A DNA stretch of 54,978 nt, taken from the NCBI GenBank assembly GCA_021812345.1, contig JAKANP010000001.1, positions 1-54,978 of the forward strand. The letters are read 5' to 3'. A model generated the notes under the pieces. It ran no database searches. It was not told where the DNA came from and was given only the letters and a program-made list of their open reading frames with translations. The position numbers and the translations under genes were made by a program. The first letter of the stretch is position 1, and every line of letters begins with the position of its first letter. Positions 38,408 through 46,371 of the stretch are shown here, piece after piece. The stretch is from a bacterium. GTDB lineage: Bacteria; Patescibacteriota; Minisyncoccia; UBA6257; JAGOQP01.

Positions 38408-40252
38408 ATGTTTTTAGAACTCAGAAAAAAATTTCTTGATTTTTGGAAAAGCAAGGGAAGTGTTGCGGTTAAATCTTCTTCTTTAATTCCCGATGATCCT
38501 TCGGTTCTTTTGACCACCGCCGGAATGCAACAGTTTAAAAAATATTATACCGGAGAGCTTAACGCCGATTCCGATTTTGGTTCCAATAGGACGGCGTCTA
38601 TTCAAAAATGTTTTCGCACTTCCGATATTGAAGAAGTCGGTGATGACACCCACCTCACATTTTTTGAGATGCTTGGAAATTTTTCTTTCGGTCCCGTTAA
38701 AAACGACAGCCCCGATTCAATCAAAGAAAAAGGAGGATATTTTAAAAGAGCGTCCATTGTTTGGGCTTATGAGTTTTTGACTGACATTTTGGAAATTGCG
38801 CCCGAAAGAATAAGCGTGACAATATTCAAAGGCGATAAAGAAATTCCAAAAGATTCCGAATCTTATGCTATCTGGTATTCGGAAATCGGCATTCCGGAAA
38901 ATAAAATAAAAGAAGGTTCGAAAGAAGATAATTTTTGGGGACCGACCGGTGCCGAGGGACCATGCGGTCCGACAACGGAAATTTATGTTGATGGCGTTGA
39001 AGTTTGGAATATAGTTTTTAACGAATTTTACAAGACGCCGACAAACGCCGATGACGCGCAAAATGACGCGGAAGAAAATGGTCGGCGCAAATCAGCGTTA
39101 GGTCCGCGTAATTCGGCATATGTAAAATTGAAAAATCCCGGCATTGATACCGGAATGGGATTTGAAAGATTGCTGTCTGTGATTGAAGGAGAAAAAAACG
39201 TTTTTGAATCGAGCGCGTTTAAACCGATAATTTCAAAGATTAAAGAACTTGCTCCAAATTCAAGCTATAGGGATGTCCGTCTTTTGGCGGATCACATAAG
39301 AGCTTCAATCTTTTTAATTTCCGATGGAATTTTGCCGTCCAATAAAGAAGCCGGATATATTTTAAGGAGATTATTAAGAAGAATAATCGCTACCGAAATA
39401 AAAGACGACATTCATTCCGACATTTTTGTCGGAGTTTATCCGGAAATAAAGAAACTTTTTGAGAATATTTATCCTGAAATTAAAAACGAAAAAGATATCG
39501 TCGGAACTTGGCTTGAAGAAAAAGAAAAATTTCAAGGAACTATCACTAAAGGTTTAAGAGAAATTCAAAAATATGAAAAAATAACCGGAGCCGACGCTTT
39601 TTATATTTATGAGTCGTTCGGTTTGCCGTTTGAATTGATAAAAGAATTGGCTCCCAAAAATTCCGTTAAGGAATTGGATTATAAAGATTTTGAATCAGAA
39701 TTTAAAAAACATCAGGAGATATCCAGAGCCGGAGTTCAAAAAAAGTTTGGAGGTCACGGGTTAGTTTTGGATACGGGTGAATTAAAAGCCGGCAGCAGTG
39801 AAGAAATGCAAAAAGTTGTCAGAATGCATACCGCCACTCATTTATTGCATTGGGCGCTTCGTTCGGTTTTGGGAGAATCCGTTCATCAAATGGGTTCGGA
39901 TATAAATCCTGAAAGATTGAGATTTGATTTTAATTTTGACAGAAAATTGGCTCCCGAAGAATTATCCAAAATAGAATCGATGGTTAATGAAGAAATAAAG
40001 AAAAATCTGCCTGTTTATTTTGAAGAAATGTCAAAAGAAAAAGCGGTTAAAATCGGAGCGCTGGCTTTTTTTAAGGAAAAATATCCGGACAAGGTAAAAG
40101 TTTATTTTATAGGAGATCAAGACCATCCGTTAAGCAAGGAATTTTGCGCCGGACCTCATGTCAATTGGACTCAAGAAATAGGGAAAATAAAAATTTTAAA
40201 AGAAGAATCCGTCGGCAAGGGGATAAGAAGAATAAAAGCAACCGTTATTTAA
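38408..40252 (+). CDS. alaS: Alanyl-tRNA synthetase, short form without C-Ala domain
   Basis: This class II enzyme charges tRNA-Ala. At 614 residues it is about 250 shorter than typical AlaRS. The aminoacylation core is complete (motif 1 region FLDFWKSKGSVAVKSSSLIP, TFFEMLGNFSFG, GTGMGFERL-like DTGMGFERLL), and so are the tRNA-recognition helices and the editing domain with zinc ligands HTATH and CAGPH. The DHHA1/C-Ala domain is absent, a form seen in several Patescibacteria. A -10-like TATAAT lies about 15 bases before the ATG. It runs on to the next gene after nine bases. Confidence 0.94.
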   Translation: MFLELRKKFLDFWKSKGSVAVKSSSLIPDDPSVLLTTAGMQQFKKYYTGELNADSDFGSNRTASIQKCFRTSDIEEVGDDTHLTFFEMLGNFSFGPVKNDSPDSIKEKGGYFKRASIVWAYEFLTDILEIAPERISVTIFKGDKEIPKDSESYAIWYSEIGIPENKIKEGSKEDNFWGPTGAEGPCGPTTEIYVDGVEVWNIVFNEFYKTPTNADDAQNDAEENGRRKSALGPRNSAYVKLKNPGIDTGMGFERLLSVIEGEKNVFESSAFKPIISKIKELAPNSSYRDVRLLADHIRASIFLISDGILPSNKEAGYILRRLLRRIIATEIKDDIHSDIFVGVYPEIKKLFENIYPEIKNEKDIVGTWLEEKEKFQGTITKGLREIQKYEKITGADAFYIYESFGLPFELIKELAPKNSVKELDYKDFESEFKKHQEISRAGVQKKFGGHGLVLDTGELKAGSSEEMQKVVRMHTATHLLHWALRSVLGESVHQMGSDINPERLRFDFNFDRKLAPEELSKIESMVNEEIKKNLPVYFEEMSKEKAVKIGALAFFKEKYPDKVKVYFIGDQDHPLSKEFCAGPHVNWTQEIGKIKILKEESVGKGIRRIKATVI

Positions 40253-40261
40253 TTTTATAAA

Positions 40262-41470
40262 ATGAGTGATTTTGGGGAAAAAGTAAAAAATCAATTTCAA
40301 AAACAAAGATGGGCAATCTTGATTTTTGATTATGATGGACTGGAAATAAGAAGAATAACTTACAATCCGAAACTCCTAAAGACTTCGGAAAAAAATCCGA
40401 TTTTTTTCAAAAATGTCTCGGAGAAGAATTTTCGTTCAAAAAAAAATCTTAAATTTGTTTTGAATTTATTGTTTTTTCCGTTCAAATATAAAATAGGAAT
40501 TATCGCTCCTCAAAATGTCTGTCATTCAAAATACTTCTCCATCAATCTTGAGAGAAGAAATCGTCTTAATCCAATCCAAAAAGAAGAAATCTCTCATTTT
40601 TTCTCGCAAAATTTGTGGAAATTTATAGAAATAAATAAGAAAGAATTTTCTCAGAAAAACGGATATGACGATCTTGGGGTAGTGCTTGCCAATAATTGGG
40701 TTTCGGTATCTATATTGGATAAAAAAACAATGGATAATTGTGACGACATTTTCGGCAAAACAGGAAAAAAAATAACTTTCGGCATATTGCAAACATTTAT
40801 CAGTAGGAATTTTTTGGATTCTCTTTCAAAAATGATACCGGTTAAAAGAGCGACATTAAAGAGTTTTCATGAATACGGTTTTCAGCTTCCATTTTCAATT
40901 TTAATGGCTCATCTAAAAAGCTCAAAGGCAAAAAATAAAAAGTTTATTTTTGCCGATATTAAGGAAAACGAAACAAGAACTACTCTATTTGACGGAGAGA
41001 GTATGTTTTTTTTGGATGTGTTTAATTTTGGGAGCAGATCTCTTTACGAAGCGGTTAATCATTTTTTTGGGATAGATTATAAAACTTATTTGGAATTGCT
41101 GGACCGTTTGGTTAAAGACAATATTTCCAAAACCGCAAAAAATAAATTCCTGTCGATTTTTGAAAAAGAACTGTCTATTTTCAATAAAGGGATTTCTTCT
41201 TTCAAAAAAGAAACGAAAGCCGGCGCTGTCTATATTAATGGTGAATATCTATCGGATTATCTTAATATCAGAAGAAACCCTTCCAATATGATTATTTTTA
41301 AAAATGGATTTGATTCAATATTTTCCGTAAATTTAAAAGATGTCAATTTATCAAATTCTTTTAAAGCGGATTTGGGTTGTATGTTGGGAATTTCCCGCAA
41401 TGAACAGATAAATATGATGATTGCCAGACAAATCCGCTGGCTCATTCCTCAGGGCATTGAAGTGAATTAG
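40262..41470 (+). CDS. Hypothetical protein, 402 aa, possible FtsA/PilM-like actin fold
   Basis: No confident family. The second half (about 225-300) has a rhythm reminiscent of actin-like ATPases such as FtsA or PilM: a strand with FIFADIKENETRTTLFDGE, a turn, VFNFGSRSLYEAVNHFFGI, and later AGAVYINGEYLSDYLNI. The glycine-rich phosphate loops of true actin-like ATPases are not clear, so ATP binding is doubtful. There is no signal peptide or membrane segment. It starts nine bases after alaS, and the next gene encodes a bitopic membrane protein. The pair may work together at the membrane, by context only. Confidence 0.6.
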   Translation: MSDFGEKVKNQFQKQRWAILIFDYDGLEIRRITYNPKLLKTSEKNPIFFKNVSEKNFRSKKNLKFVLNLLFFPFKYKIGIIAPQNVCHSKYFSINLERRNRLNPIQKEEISHFFSQNLWKFIEINKKEFSQKNGYDDLGVVLANNWVSVSILDKKTMDNCDDIFGKTGKKITFGILQTFISRNFLDSLSKMIPVKRATLKSFHEYGFQLPFSILMAHLKSSKAKNKKFIFADIKENETRTTLFDGESMFFLDVFNFGSRSLYEAVNHFFGIDYKTYLELLDRLVKDNISKTAKNKFLSIFEKELSIFNKGISSFKKETKAGAVYINGEYLSDYLNIRRNPSNMIIFKNGFDSIFSVNLKDVNLSNSFKADLGCMLGISRNEQINMMIARQIRWLIPQGIEVN

Positions 41471-41498
41471 TTGCGACTTTTTTTAAATCGTTTATAAT
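41471..41498 (+). promoter_or_regulatory. Promoter of the baseplate-J-like gene
   Basis: TTGCGA (41471-41476), 16-base spacer, TATAAT (41493-41498). ATG is at 41518. It begins directly after the stop of the preceding gene. Confidence 0.65.
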
Positions 41499-41517
41499 TG
41501 ATTAATAAATAAAAAAT

Positions 41518-42888
41518 ATGGCTGAAAGAAAAAACAACAAAAAGAAAATAGTAAAAGTCGTTGATATTATAAGAATCGCGGAAGACAGAAAACCTAAAAA
41601 ATCAGAAGCTAATCCGGAAGATGATTTTTTTGCCGACGATATTAATCCGAAAGCCATCAGCGAACTCGAAGAACTCGTAAGGTCAAAAGATGAACCGGAA
41701 ATTTTTCAAGAACAAGAAGAAAAGCCGAAAAAGAAAAAGAAAAAATCTACAAAGATTTTGACTTGGACGGTCATATTATTTTTGGCGGCGTTTTTCATCT
41801 ACTGGGCTTTTTATATCGCTCCATCGGCGATTATAAATATTTTTACAAAAAAAGTTGATTGGAATACTCAAATAACTCTTACGGTCAATAAAAGCATTAA
41901 CCAGCCCGATGTTTCATCGCTTCAAATCCCGGGAGAAATTTTGAATGTTCCGGTAAATGCCGCTTTGCAATTTACTCCCACCGGGAAAAAATATTTGGAA
42001 AGAAAGGCTTCCGGCACCGCCACCATATTTAATGCTTTCAGTTCGGCGCCACAAGTTTTAGTGGCGACCACAAGACTTCAAACTCCTGATGGTAAAATTT
42101 ACAGATTGGTTAATAAAGTAACGGTTCCGGGGGCTATCGTTTCGGGAGGGAAAATTACTCCTTCTTCTTTGCCGAATGTCCAAATCGTGGCCGATAAAGC
42201 CGGTCCGGATTATAATTCGGGAGCGATAGAAAAATTAACCATACCGGGATTTTCCGGCACCCCAAGATTTCAAGGATTTTACGCAAGTATTCCGAGTGGA
42301 GTTTCGGGAGGATTTATCGGTAATGGATTATATCCGACCGATAGCGACGTCGCCAAAGCTAAAAGTCAAATCCAATCGGCAATCGTTGACGCTTTAAGCG
42401 CAAAACTTCTAACTCAAATTCCCGATGGTTATACTTATGTTTCAAGCACGATTTCCACTTCAACGATAAAAGTGACAGTTAACACCAATGTTGATTCCAG
42501 TAATCAATTTTCTGCCGTAGGCGACGGACAAGAGCAGGTAGTTGTTTTCAAAGAATCCGACATTGTTGGAGTTCTAAGAAGTTTGGCTCAAAAAAATGCT
42601 TCGTTGCCTCAGGATTATGTTGAGCAATCAAAGACGATACAATATCAAAATCCAACCGTTGATTGGAAGCTTGGGAAAATGACTCTGCCCATAAATTATT
42701 CGGCTGTCTACTGGCACCCGATAGATCCGGATCAAATAAAATCGGCCGTTGCGGGAAAATCTTCAAGCGATTTAAAGGATTATATTTTGAATTTGCCGGG
42801 AGTGGACAAAGTTTCCGTTTCATTTAAACCTTTTTGGGTTAATGGAGTGACAAGCGATTTGAATAAAATAAATATCGTTGTCCAATAA
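41518..42888 (+). CDS. Bitopic membrane protein with baseplate-J-like extracytoplasmic domain
   Basis: The 456 residues comprise a charged cytoplasmic N-terminus (about 1-75, Lys/Glu-rich, ending in a run of lysines), one membrane helix (about 79-100) and a large extracytoplasmic part. The block GTATIFNAFSSAPQVLVATT...TPDGKIYRL with VTVPGA, and later AGPDYN and LTIPGFSG, resembles the baseplate J/gp47 family. Phage baseplate or contractile-tail genes are not present nearby, so the domain is probably used in an envelope structure. Function unknown. It follows the possible FtsA/PilM-like gene. Confidence 0.7.
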   Translation: MAERKNNKKKIVKVVDIIRIAEDRKPKKSEANPEDDFFADDINPKAISELEELVRSKDEPEIFQEQEEKPKKKKKKSTKILTWTVILFLAAFFIYWAFYIAPSAIINIFTKKVDWNTQITLTVNKSINQPDVSSLQIPGEILNVPVNAALQFTPTGKKYLERKASGTATIFNAFSSAPQVLVATTRLQTPDGKIYRLVNKVTVPGAIVSGGKITPSSLPNVQIVADKAGPDYNSGAIEKLTIPGFSGTPRFQGFYASIPSGVSGGFIGNGLYPTDSDVAKAKSQIQSAIVDALSAKLLTQIPDGYTYVSSTISTSTIKVTVNTNVDSSNQFSAVGDGQEQVVVFKESDIVGVLRSLAQKNASLPQDYVEQSKTIQYQNPTVDWKLGKMTLPINYSAVYWHPIDPDQIKSAVAGKSSSDLKDYILNLPGVDKVSVSFKPFWVNGVTSDLNKINIVVQ

Positions 42889-42912
42889 ATAGCCAAAAAA
42901 TGTTTCTTAAGC

Positions 42913-42941
42913 TTGACTTTTTAGAGTAAATTTTTTATCAT
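42913..42941 (+). promoter_or_regulatory. Promoter of the infA-rplQ operon, nearly leaderless
   Basis: TTGACT (42913-42918), 17-base spacer, TATCAT (42936-42941). The infA ATG is at 42952, so the predicted leader is 0-4 bases. Confidence 0.7.
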
Positions 42942-42951
42942 ACTTTCACTA

Positions 42952-43164
42952 ATGCCAAAGGATTTTAAAGAAAAGTTTGTAAACGGGATTGTGCAGGAAG
43001 CATTGCCCGGAACTACTTTTCGCGTGGAGATTGATGGCAAAATCATTCTTTGTCATATTTCCGGCAAAATGAGAATTCACTATATTAAGGTGATGCCGGG
43101 AGACAGAGTCACTGTCCGTTTAAGTCCCGATGGAACGCGGGGCATTATTATGAAACGAATGTAA
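42952..43164 (+). CDS. infA: Translation initiation factor IF-1
   Basis: IF-1 blocks the A site during initiation. The 70-residue S1-like OB fold shows the family pattern [21 protein letters not shown], then [25 protein letters not shown] and the end [10 protein letters not shown]. It is the first gene of an operon with rpmJ, rpsM, rpsK, rpsD, rpoA and rplQ, which in most bacteria lies after secY, adk and map. Those genes are not upstream here. Confidence 0.96.
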   Translation: MPKDFKEKFVNGIVQEALPGTTFRVEIDGKIILCHISGKMRIHYIKVMPGDRVTVRLSPDGTRGIIMKRM

Positions 43165-43167
43165 ATT

Positions 43168-43281
43168 ATGAAAGTAAAAGCTTCAGTAAAAAAAATATGC
43201 AATCATTGCAAAACCGTCAGAAGAAAGGGGAGAGTTTTTGTAATTTGCAAAAATCCAAAACATAAACAAAGACAGGGATAA
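43168..43281 (+). CDS. rpmJ: 50S ribosomal protein L36
   Basis: The frame encodes 37 residues, [17 protein letters not shown] and onward, with zinc ligands C11, C14, C27 and H32 in the standard C-x2-C-x12-C-x4-H pattern. The zinc-binding form is therefore kept. It starts three bases after infA and precedes rpsM, the normal neighbour. Leader: AAATT before ATG. Confidence 0.95.
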   Translation: MKVKASVKKICNHCKTVRRKGRVFVICKNPKHKQRQG

Positions 43282-43317
43282 ATAAATCAAAATAAATATT
43301 TATATTTTATTAAAACA

Positions 43318-43701
43318 ATGAGATTACTTGGAATAAACATACCGGATAATAAAAGAGTTGATATCGCTTTGCGATATTTTTACGGAATTGGCCCCGGATT
43401 GTCTTTGGTTATTTTAGAAAATACAAAAATTAATCCGTCCAAAAAAGCAAAAGATTTAACTCCCGAAGAACTGAATAAAATAAAAGATTTTATTGAAAAA
43501 AATTACAAGATCGAAGGAGAGCTAAGGCAAGTTGTGAGATCCAACATATCTTTATTAAAAGACACGGGTTCTTACAGAGGAGCCAGGCATTCCAGAAAGC
43601 TTCCGGTAAGAGGACAAAGAACAAAAACCAATTCTCGAACCGTAAGAGGTAATGCCCGCAAAACGGTTGGAAGCGGAAAGAGAAAAGTTGAATTAAAATA
43701 A
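43318..43701 (+). CDS. rpsM: 30S ribosomal protein S13
   Basis: S13 contacts S19 and the P-site tRNA in the subunit head. The 127-residue chain begins LLGINIPDNKRVDIALRYFYGIGPG and has the C-terminal basic RGARHSRKLPVRGQRTKTNSRT signature. It follows rpmJ by 36 AT-rich bases and has no Shine-Dalgarno site. The tail is a little longer than usual (KTVGSGKRKVELK). Confidence 0.96.
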   Translation: MRLLGINIPDNKRVDIALRYFYGIGPGLSLVILENTKINPSKKAKDLTPEELNKIKDFIEKNYKIEGELRQVVRSNISLLKDTGSYRGARHSRKLPVRGQRTKTNSRTVRGNARKTVGSGKRKVELK

Positions 43702-43724
43702 TTTTTGGAATTTAAATATTAATT

Positions 43725-44162
43725 ATGGGAAAGAAAAAAGTTGTTCAAATTGAAGGTGCCGGAACTGCGACTGATGACAAGGCAAAAAGTCAGTCCGCTT
43801 CGGGTTCTTCTAAAAAAATAGAAAACGGAAAAGTGTTTATTAACGCTTCTTATAATAACACCGCTATTACCGTTACCGATTCTTCCGGAAATGTTTTAGC
43901 CTGGTCATCTTCGGGAACGCTCGGATTTTCCGGTCCTAAAAAAGCAACGCCTTTTGCCTCTTCAAAAATAGTTTCCGTTTTATCCGAAAAAATGAAAAAA
44001 TCAGGTCCATTTAATTTGGATATAATAATAAAAGGTGTCGGCAGTGGAAGAGACTCGGCCGTAAGGACATTTGCCGCTCAGGGATTTAATATTCTTTCCG
44101 TTAAAGACGCTACTCCGATTCCTCATAATGGACCGCGACCGAAAAAAGTCCGCAGAGTTTAA
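43725..44162 (+). CDS. rpsK: 30S ribosomal protein S11
   Basis: S11 lies on the platform near the mRNA exit. The conserved core VFINASYNNTAITVTDSSGNVLAWSSSG, GFSGPKKATPFAS and the C-terminal TPIPHNGPRPKKVRRV are intact. The N-terminal 35 residues form a low-complexity extension (about 145 residues in total, compared with about 129 in E. coli). It lies between rpsM and rpsD. Confidence 0.96.
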   Translation: MGKKKVVQIEGAGTATDDKAKSQSASGSSKKIENGKVFINASYNNTAITVTDSSGNVLAWSSSGTLGFSGPKKATPFASSKIVSVLSEKMKKSGPFNLDIIIKGVGSGRDSAVRTFAAQGFNILSVKDATPIPHNGPRPKKVRRV

Positions 44163-44189
44163 TATTTATCATTTAAATTATTTTTTAAA

Positions 44190-44813
44190 ATGCACCTGCT
44201 TAAATCAAAAGAAAAAAAAGAAAGAGCTCTTGGAACGAAATTGGGATTAAAAGCCCATCGTTGCAATTCTCCAAAGTGCGCCATGATAAGAAGGCCGACT
44301 AAGCCGGGGGAACATCCCAGGCAAGGAAGAGGTTTTTCTGAATTTAAACAGCAATTGATGGAAAAACAAAAAATAAGATTCAGTTACGGACTTTCCGAAA
44401 AACAAATGAATGCCGTTGTTGATAAAGCGTTATCCAAGAAAAAAGTCGCTTCTGTCACCGACCAGATCGTCGGTCGATTGGAATCGAGAATGGATAATGT
44501 AGTTTATCGTTTGGGATTTGCTCCTTCCCGAATAGTTGCCAGACAGCTTATTTCACACGGTCATTTTTTGGTTAATGGAAGGAAAGTTAATATCCCGTCC
44601 CGCATTTTAAAAGTTGGAGAAGTTGTTGCAGTCAGAGAGCAAAGCAAAAACATTCCTATGTTCAAAGATTTGGGAAATATTTTAAAAGGAGAAAATCCCG
44701 AAAACTGGCTCACTCGCAATGTTCAAAAATTGGAAGGATCAATCAAATCAAAACCGGAAGGAATTGAAATGCCGTTTGATATCAACTTGGTCATTGACTA
44801 CTACTCAAGATAA
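44190..44813 (+). CDS. rpsD: 30S ribosomal protein S4
   Basis: S4 nucleates 30S assembly by binding 16S rRNA, and in many bacteria it also represses the alpha operon. It is full length at 207 residues. The zinc-type N-terminus is replaced by AHRCNSPKCAMIRRPTKPGEH with two cysteines kept. The S4 RNA-binding domain shows RLESRMDNVVYRLGFAPSRIVARQLISHGHFLVNGRKVNIPS. It is followed by rpoA. No S4 leader structure was recognised upstream. Confidence 0.96.
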   Translation: MHLLKSKEKKERALGTKLGLKAHRCNSPKCAMIRRPTKPGEHPRQGRGFSEFKQQLMEKQKIRFSYGLSEKQMNAVVDKALSKKKVASVTDQIVGRLESRMDNVVYRLGFAPSRIVARQLISHGHFLVNGRKVNIPSRILKVGEVVAVREQSKNIPMFKDLGNILKGENPENWLTRNVQKLEGSIKSKPEGIEMPFDINLVIDYYSR

Positions 44814-44853
44814 AATAATTAAATAAATTATTTAATTTTAAAAAATAAAAAAT

Positions 44854-45624
44854 ATGGAATACACATTTTTAAGTAAAAACGTTTCCGTCAAAAAGGTTTC
44901 GGAAAAAGATGGCGTTGGCATTTTTGAAATCAACGGTCTTTACACGGGTTATGGAATAACTTTGGGCAATGCCATAAGGAGAGTTTTGCTTTCTTCTTTG
45001 CCCGGAGCGGCCATTACGCAGTTTAAAATAAAAGGAATCAAGCATGAATTTTCTACAATAGACGGAGTTTTGGAAGATGTTGTTGAAATTATTTTAAATC
45101 TTAAAAAAATAAGATTTATATTTAACGCCGATGAACCTCAGGTTTTGACATTAAAAAAGAAAGGAGAGGGCGAAGTCACGGCAGATGACATAAAAGGGAA
45201 TTCTTTAGTTGAGATTGCCAATCCGAAACAATTAATTGCTACAATCACATCAAAGAGCGGAGAATTGGATATGGAATTGACTGTTGAAAAAGGATTGGGA
45301 TATTCTCCGGTGGAAAGCAGAAAATCGGATAAGCTTTCGATCGGGACTATCGCCGTTGATGCTATTTTTACTCCGGTTGTTAATGTCAATTTTGAAGTTG
45401 AAAATATGCGCGTTGGAGACAGAACCGATTTTAATAAATTATTGCTCACTATTGAAACCGATTTGACAATCAGTCCGTCCAGAGCGCTTCATAAAGCGGC
45501 TAATATCTTAAAAGACCATCTTGAGATTATCTCTAATGTTGAAGTAAGCGACAATGAATTAGCCGAACCAGTCTCTAAAAAAGGAAAGGAAACCGCTAAA
45601 AAATCTTCAAAAAAATCAAAATAA
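44854..45624 (+). CDS. rpoA: RNA polymerase alpha subunit, lacking the C-terminal domain
   Basis: The N-terminal dimerisation and assembly domain is complete (GYGITLGNAIRRVLLSSLPGAAIT, EFSTIDGVLEDVVEIILNLK, TDLTISPSRALHKAANIL). At 256 residues the protein then ends in a Lys/Ser/Glu tail (about 235-256) where the alpha-CTD, about 80 residues long, would follow. The CTD normally binds UP elements and activators. Promoters here therefore probably rely on -35/-10 recognition and on repressors. It lies between rpsD and rplQ. Confidence 0.93.
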   Translation: MEYTFLSKNVSVKKVSEKDGVGIFEINGLYTGYGITLGNAIRRVLLSSLPGAAITQFKIKGIKHEFSTIDGVLEDVVEIILNLKKIRFIFNADEPQVLTLKKKGEGEVTADDIKGNSLVEIANPKQLIATITSKSGELDMELTVEKGLGYSPVESRKSDKLSIGTIAVDAIFTPVVNVNFEVENMRVGDRTDFNKLLLTIETDLTISPSRALHKAANILKDHLEIISNVEVSDNELAEPVSKKGKETAKKSSKKSK

Positions 45625-45653
45625 AATCAATTTAATTTTTTCAGTTTTAAAAT

Positions 45654-46004
45654 ATGAGACACCAACAGAAAAATAGAAAATTCGGAAGAAAAATGGGACA
45701 AAGAAACGCTTTTATAAAGAGTTTAGTTTCCAATTTAATTTTAAAAGGGAAGATTGAAACCACCGAAGCTCGAGCTAAGACGTTAAAATCAAAAACCGAA
45801 AAACTGGTAACTTTGGCAAAGAAACAAAACCTCGCTTCTTTAAGAGAGTTGATTTCAAGAATTTCAAAAGAACCGGCGATAAAACTTTATTATGATATCG
45901 CTCCCAAGTATGCCTCAAGGAACGGCGGATATTTAAGAATAATAAAATCCGGCAAAAGAAGAGTGGGGGATGCTTCCACAAAAAATATTATTGAATTTGT
46001 CTAA
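45654..46004 (+). CDS. rplQ: 50S ribosomal protein L17
   Basis: L17 sits near the peptide exit tunnel. The 116 residues begin MRHQQKNRKFGRKMGQRNAFIKSLVSNLILKG, a near-standard L17 start, and continue with IETTEARAKTLKSKTEKLVTLAKK and the C-terminal NGGYLRIIKSGKRRVGDAS. It closes the alpha-type operon. Only 18 bases separate it from the small Phd-like gene. Confidence 0.96.
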   Translation: MRHQQKNRKFGRKMGQRNAFIKSLVSNLILKGKIETTEARAKTLKSKTEKLVTLAKKQNLASLRELISRISKEPAIKLYYDIAPKYASRNGGYLRIIKSGKRRVGDASTKNIIEFV

Positions 46005-46022
46005 ATTAATTTTTAAATTCCG

Positions 46023-46235
46023 ATGGCTTTATTTTCAAAAGTAAAAAAAATTTTGGAAAATCAAGATGTTTGTGTCTTGTCTAAAAACGGAAATCCGGAA
46101 TACGTTGTTTTAAAATGGAAGTCTTTTAATAAAATTAAAGACCAACAGGATGAACTTTTAAAAATTAAATCTCAGATAGAAAATGAAGCTGAAGATGAAA
46201 ATTATGATATTGACATTAATAAAATTCCCGTCTAA
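46023..46235 (+). CDS. Small protein resembling Phd/YefM antitoxins, 70 aa
   Basis: The first 45 residues (VKKILENQDVCVLSKNGNPEYVVLKWKSF) follow the Phd/YefM pattern, in which a small DNA-binding fold carries an NG-x-P-x-x-V-V turn. The acidic tail (ENEAEDENYDIDINKIPV) would be the partner-binding part. No toxin gene is adjacent: the next gene is tuf and the previous is rplQ. It may be an orphan antitoxin or a small transcription regulator cotranscribed with the ribosomal genes. The resemblance is weak and by eye. Confidence 0.55.
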   Translation: MALFSKVKKILENQDVCVLSKNGNPEYVVLKWKSFNKIKDQQDELLKIKSQIENEAEDENYDIDINKIPV

Positions 46236-46270
46236 TATAAATATTGCTTGATGCGTTTGTTGGATTAAAA

Positions 46271-46320
46271 GATTTGAGTGGATATATGTTGACGGTCAAC
46301 GACATATACCCGTTTAAATC
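46271..46320. promoter_or_regulatory. Palindrome GTTGACgGTCAAC and long hairpin before tuf
   Basis: GTTGAC (46288-46293) and GTCAAC (46295-46300) form a 13-base palindrome. With a bulge the pairing extends through TATATG/CATATA and outward to GATTT/AAATC (46271-46320). It could be an operator or an RNA structure in the tuf leader. No T-run follows, so it is not a normal terminator. Confidence 0.45.
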
Positions 46321-46371
46321 GCAATCGCGTCTAAAAAAAATTAAAATTAATAATTAATAAAATTAATAAAT

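Noticed and set aside
41518-42888. Prophage, because of the baseplate-J-like domain
   Set aside because: No capsid, terminase, tail or integrase genes are near, and the protein has a bacterial membrane anchor.
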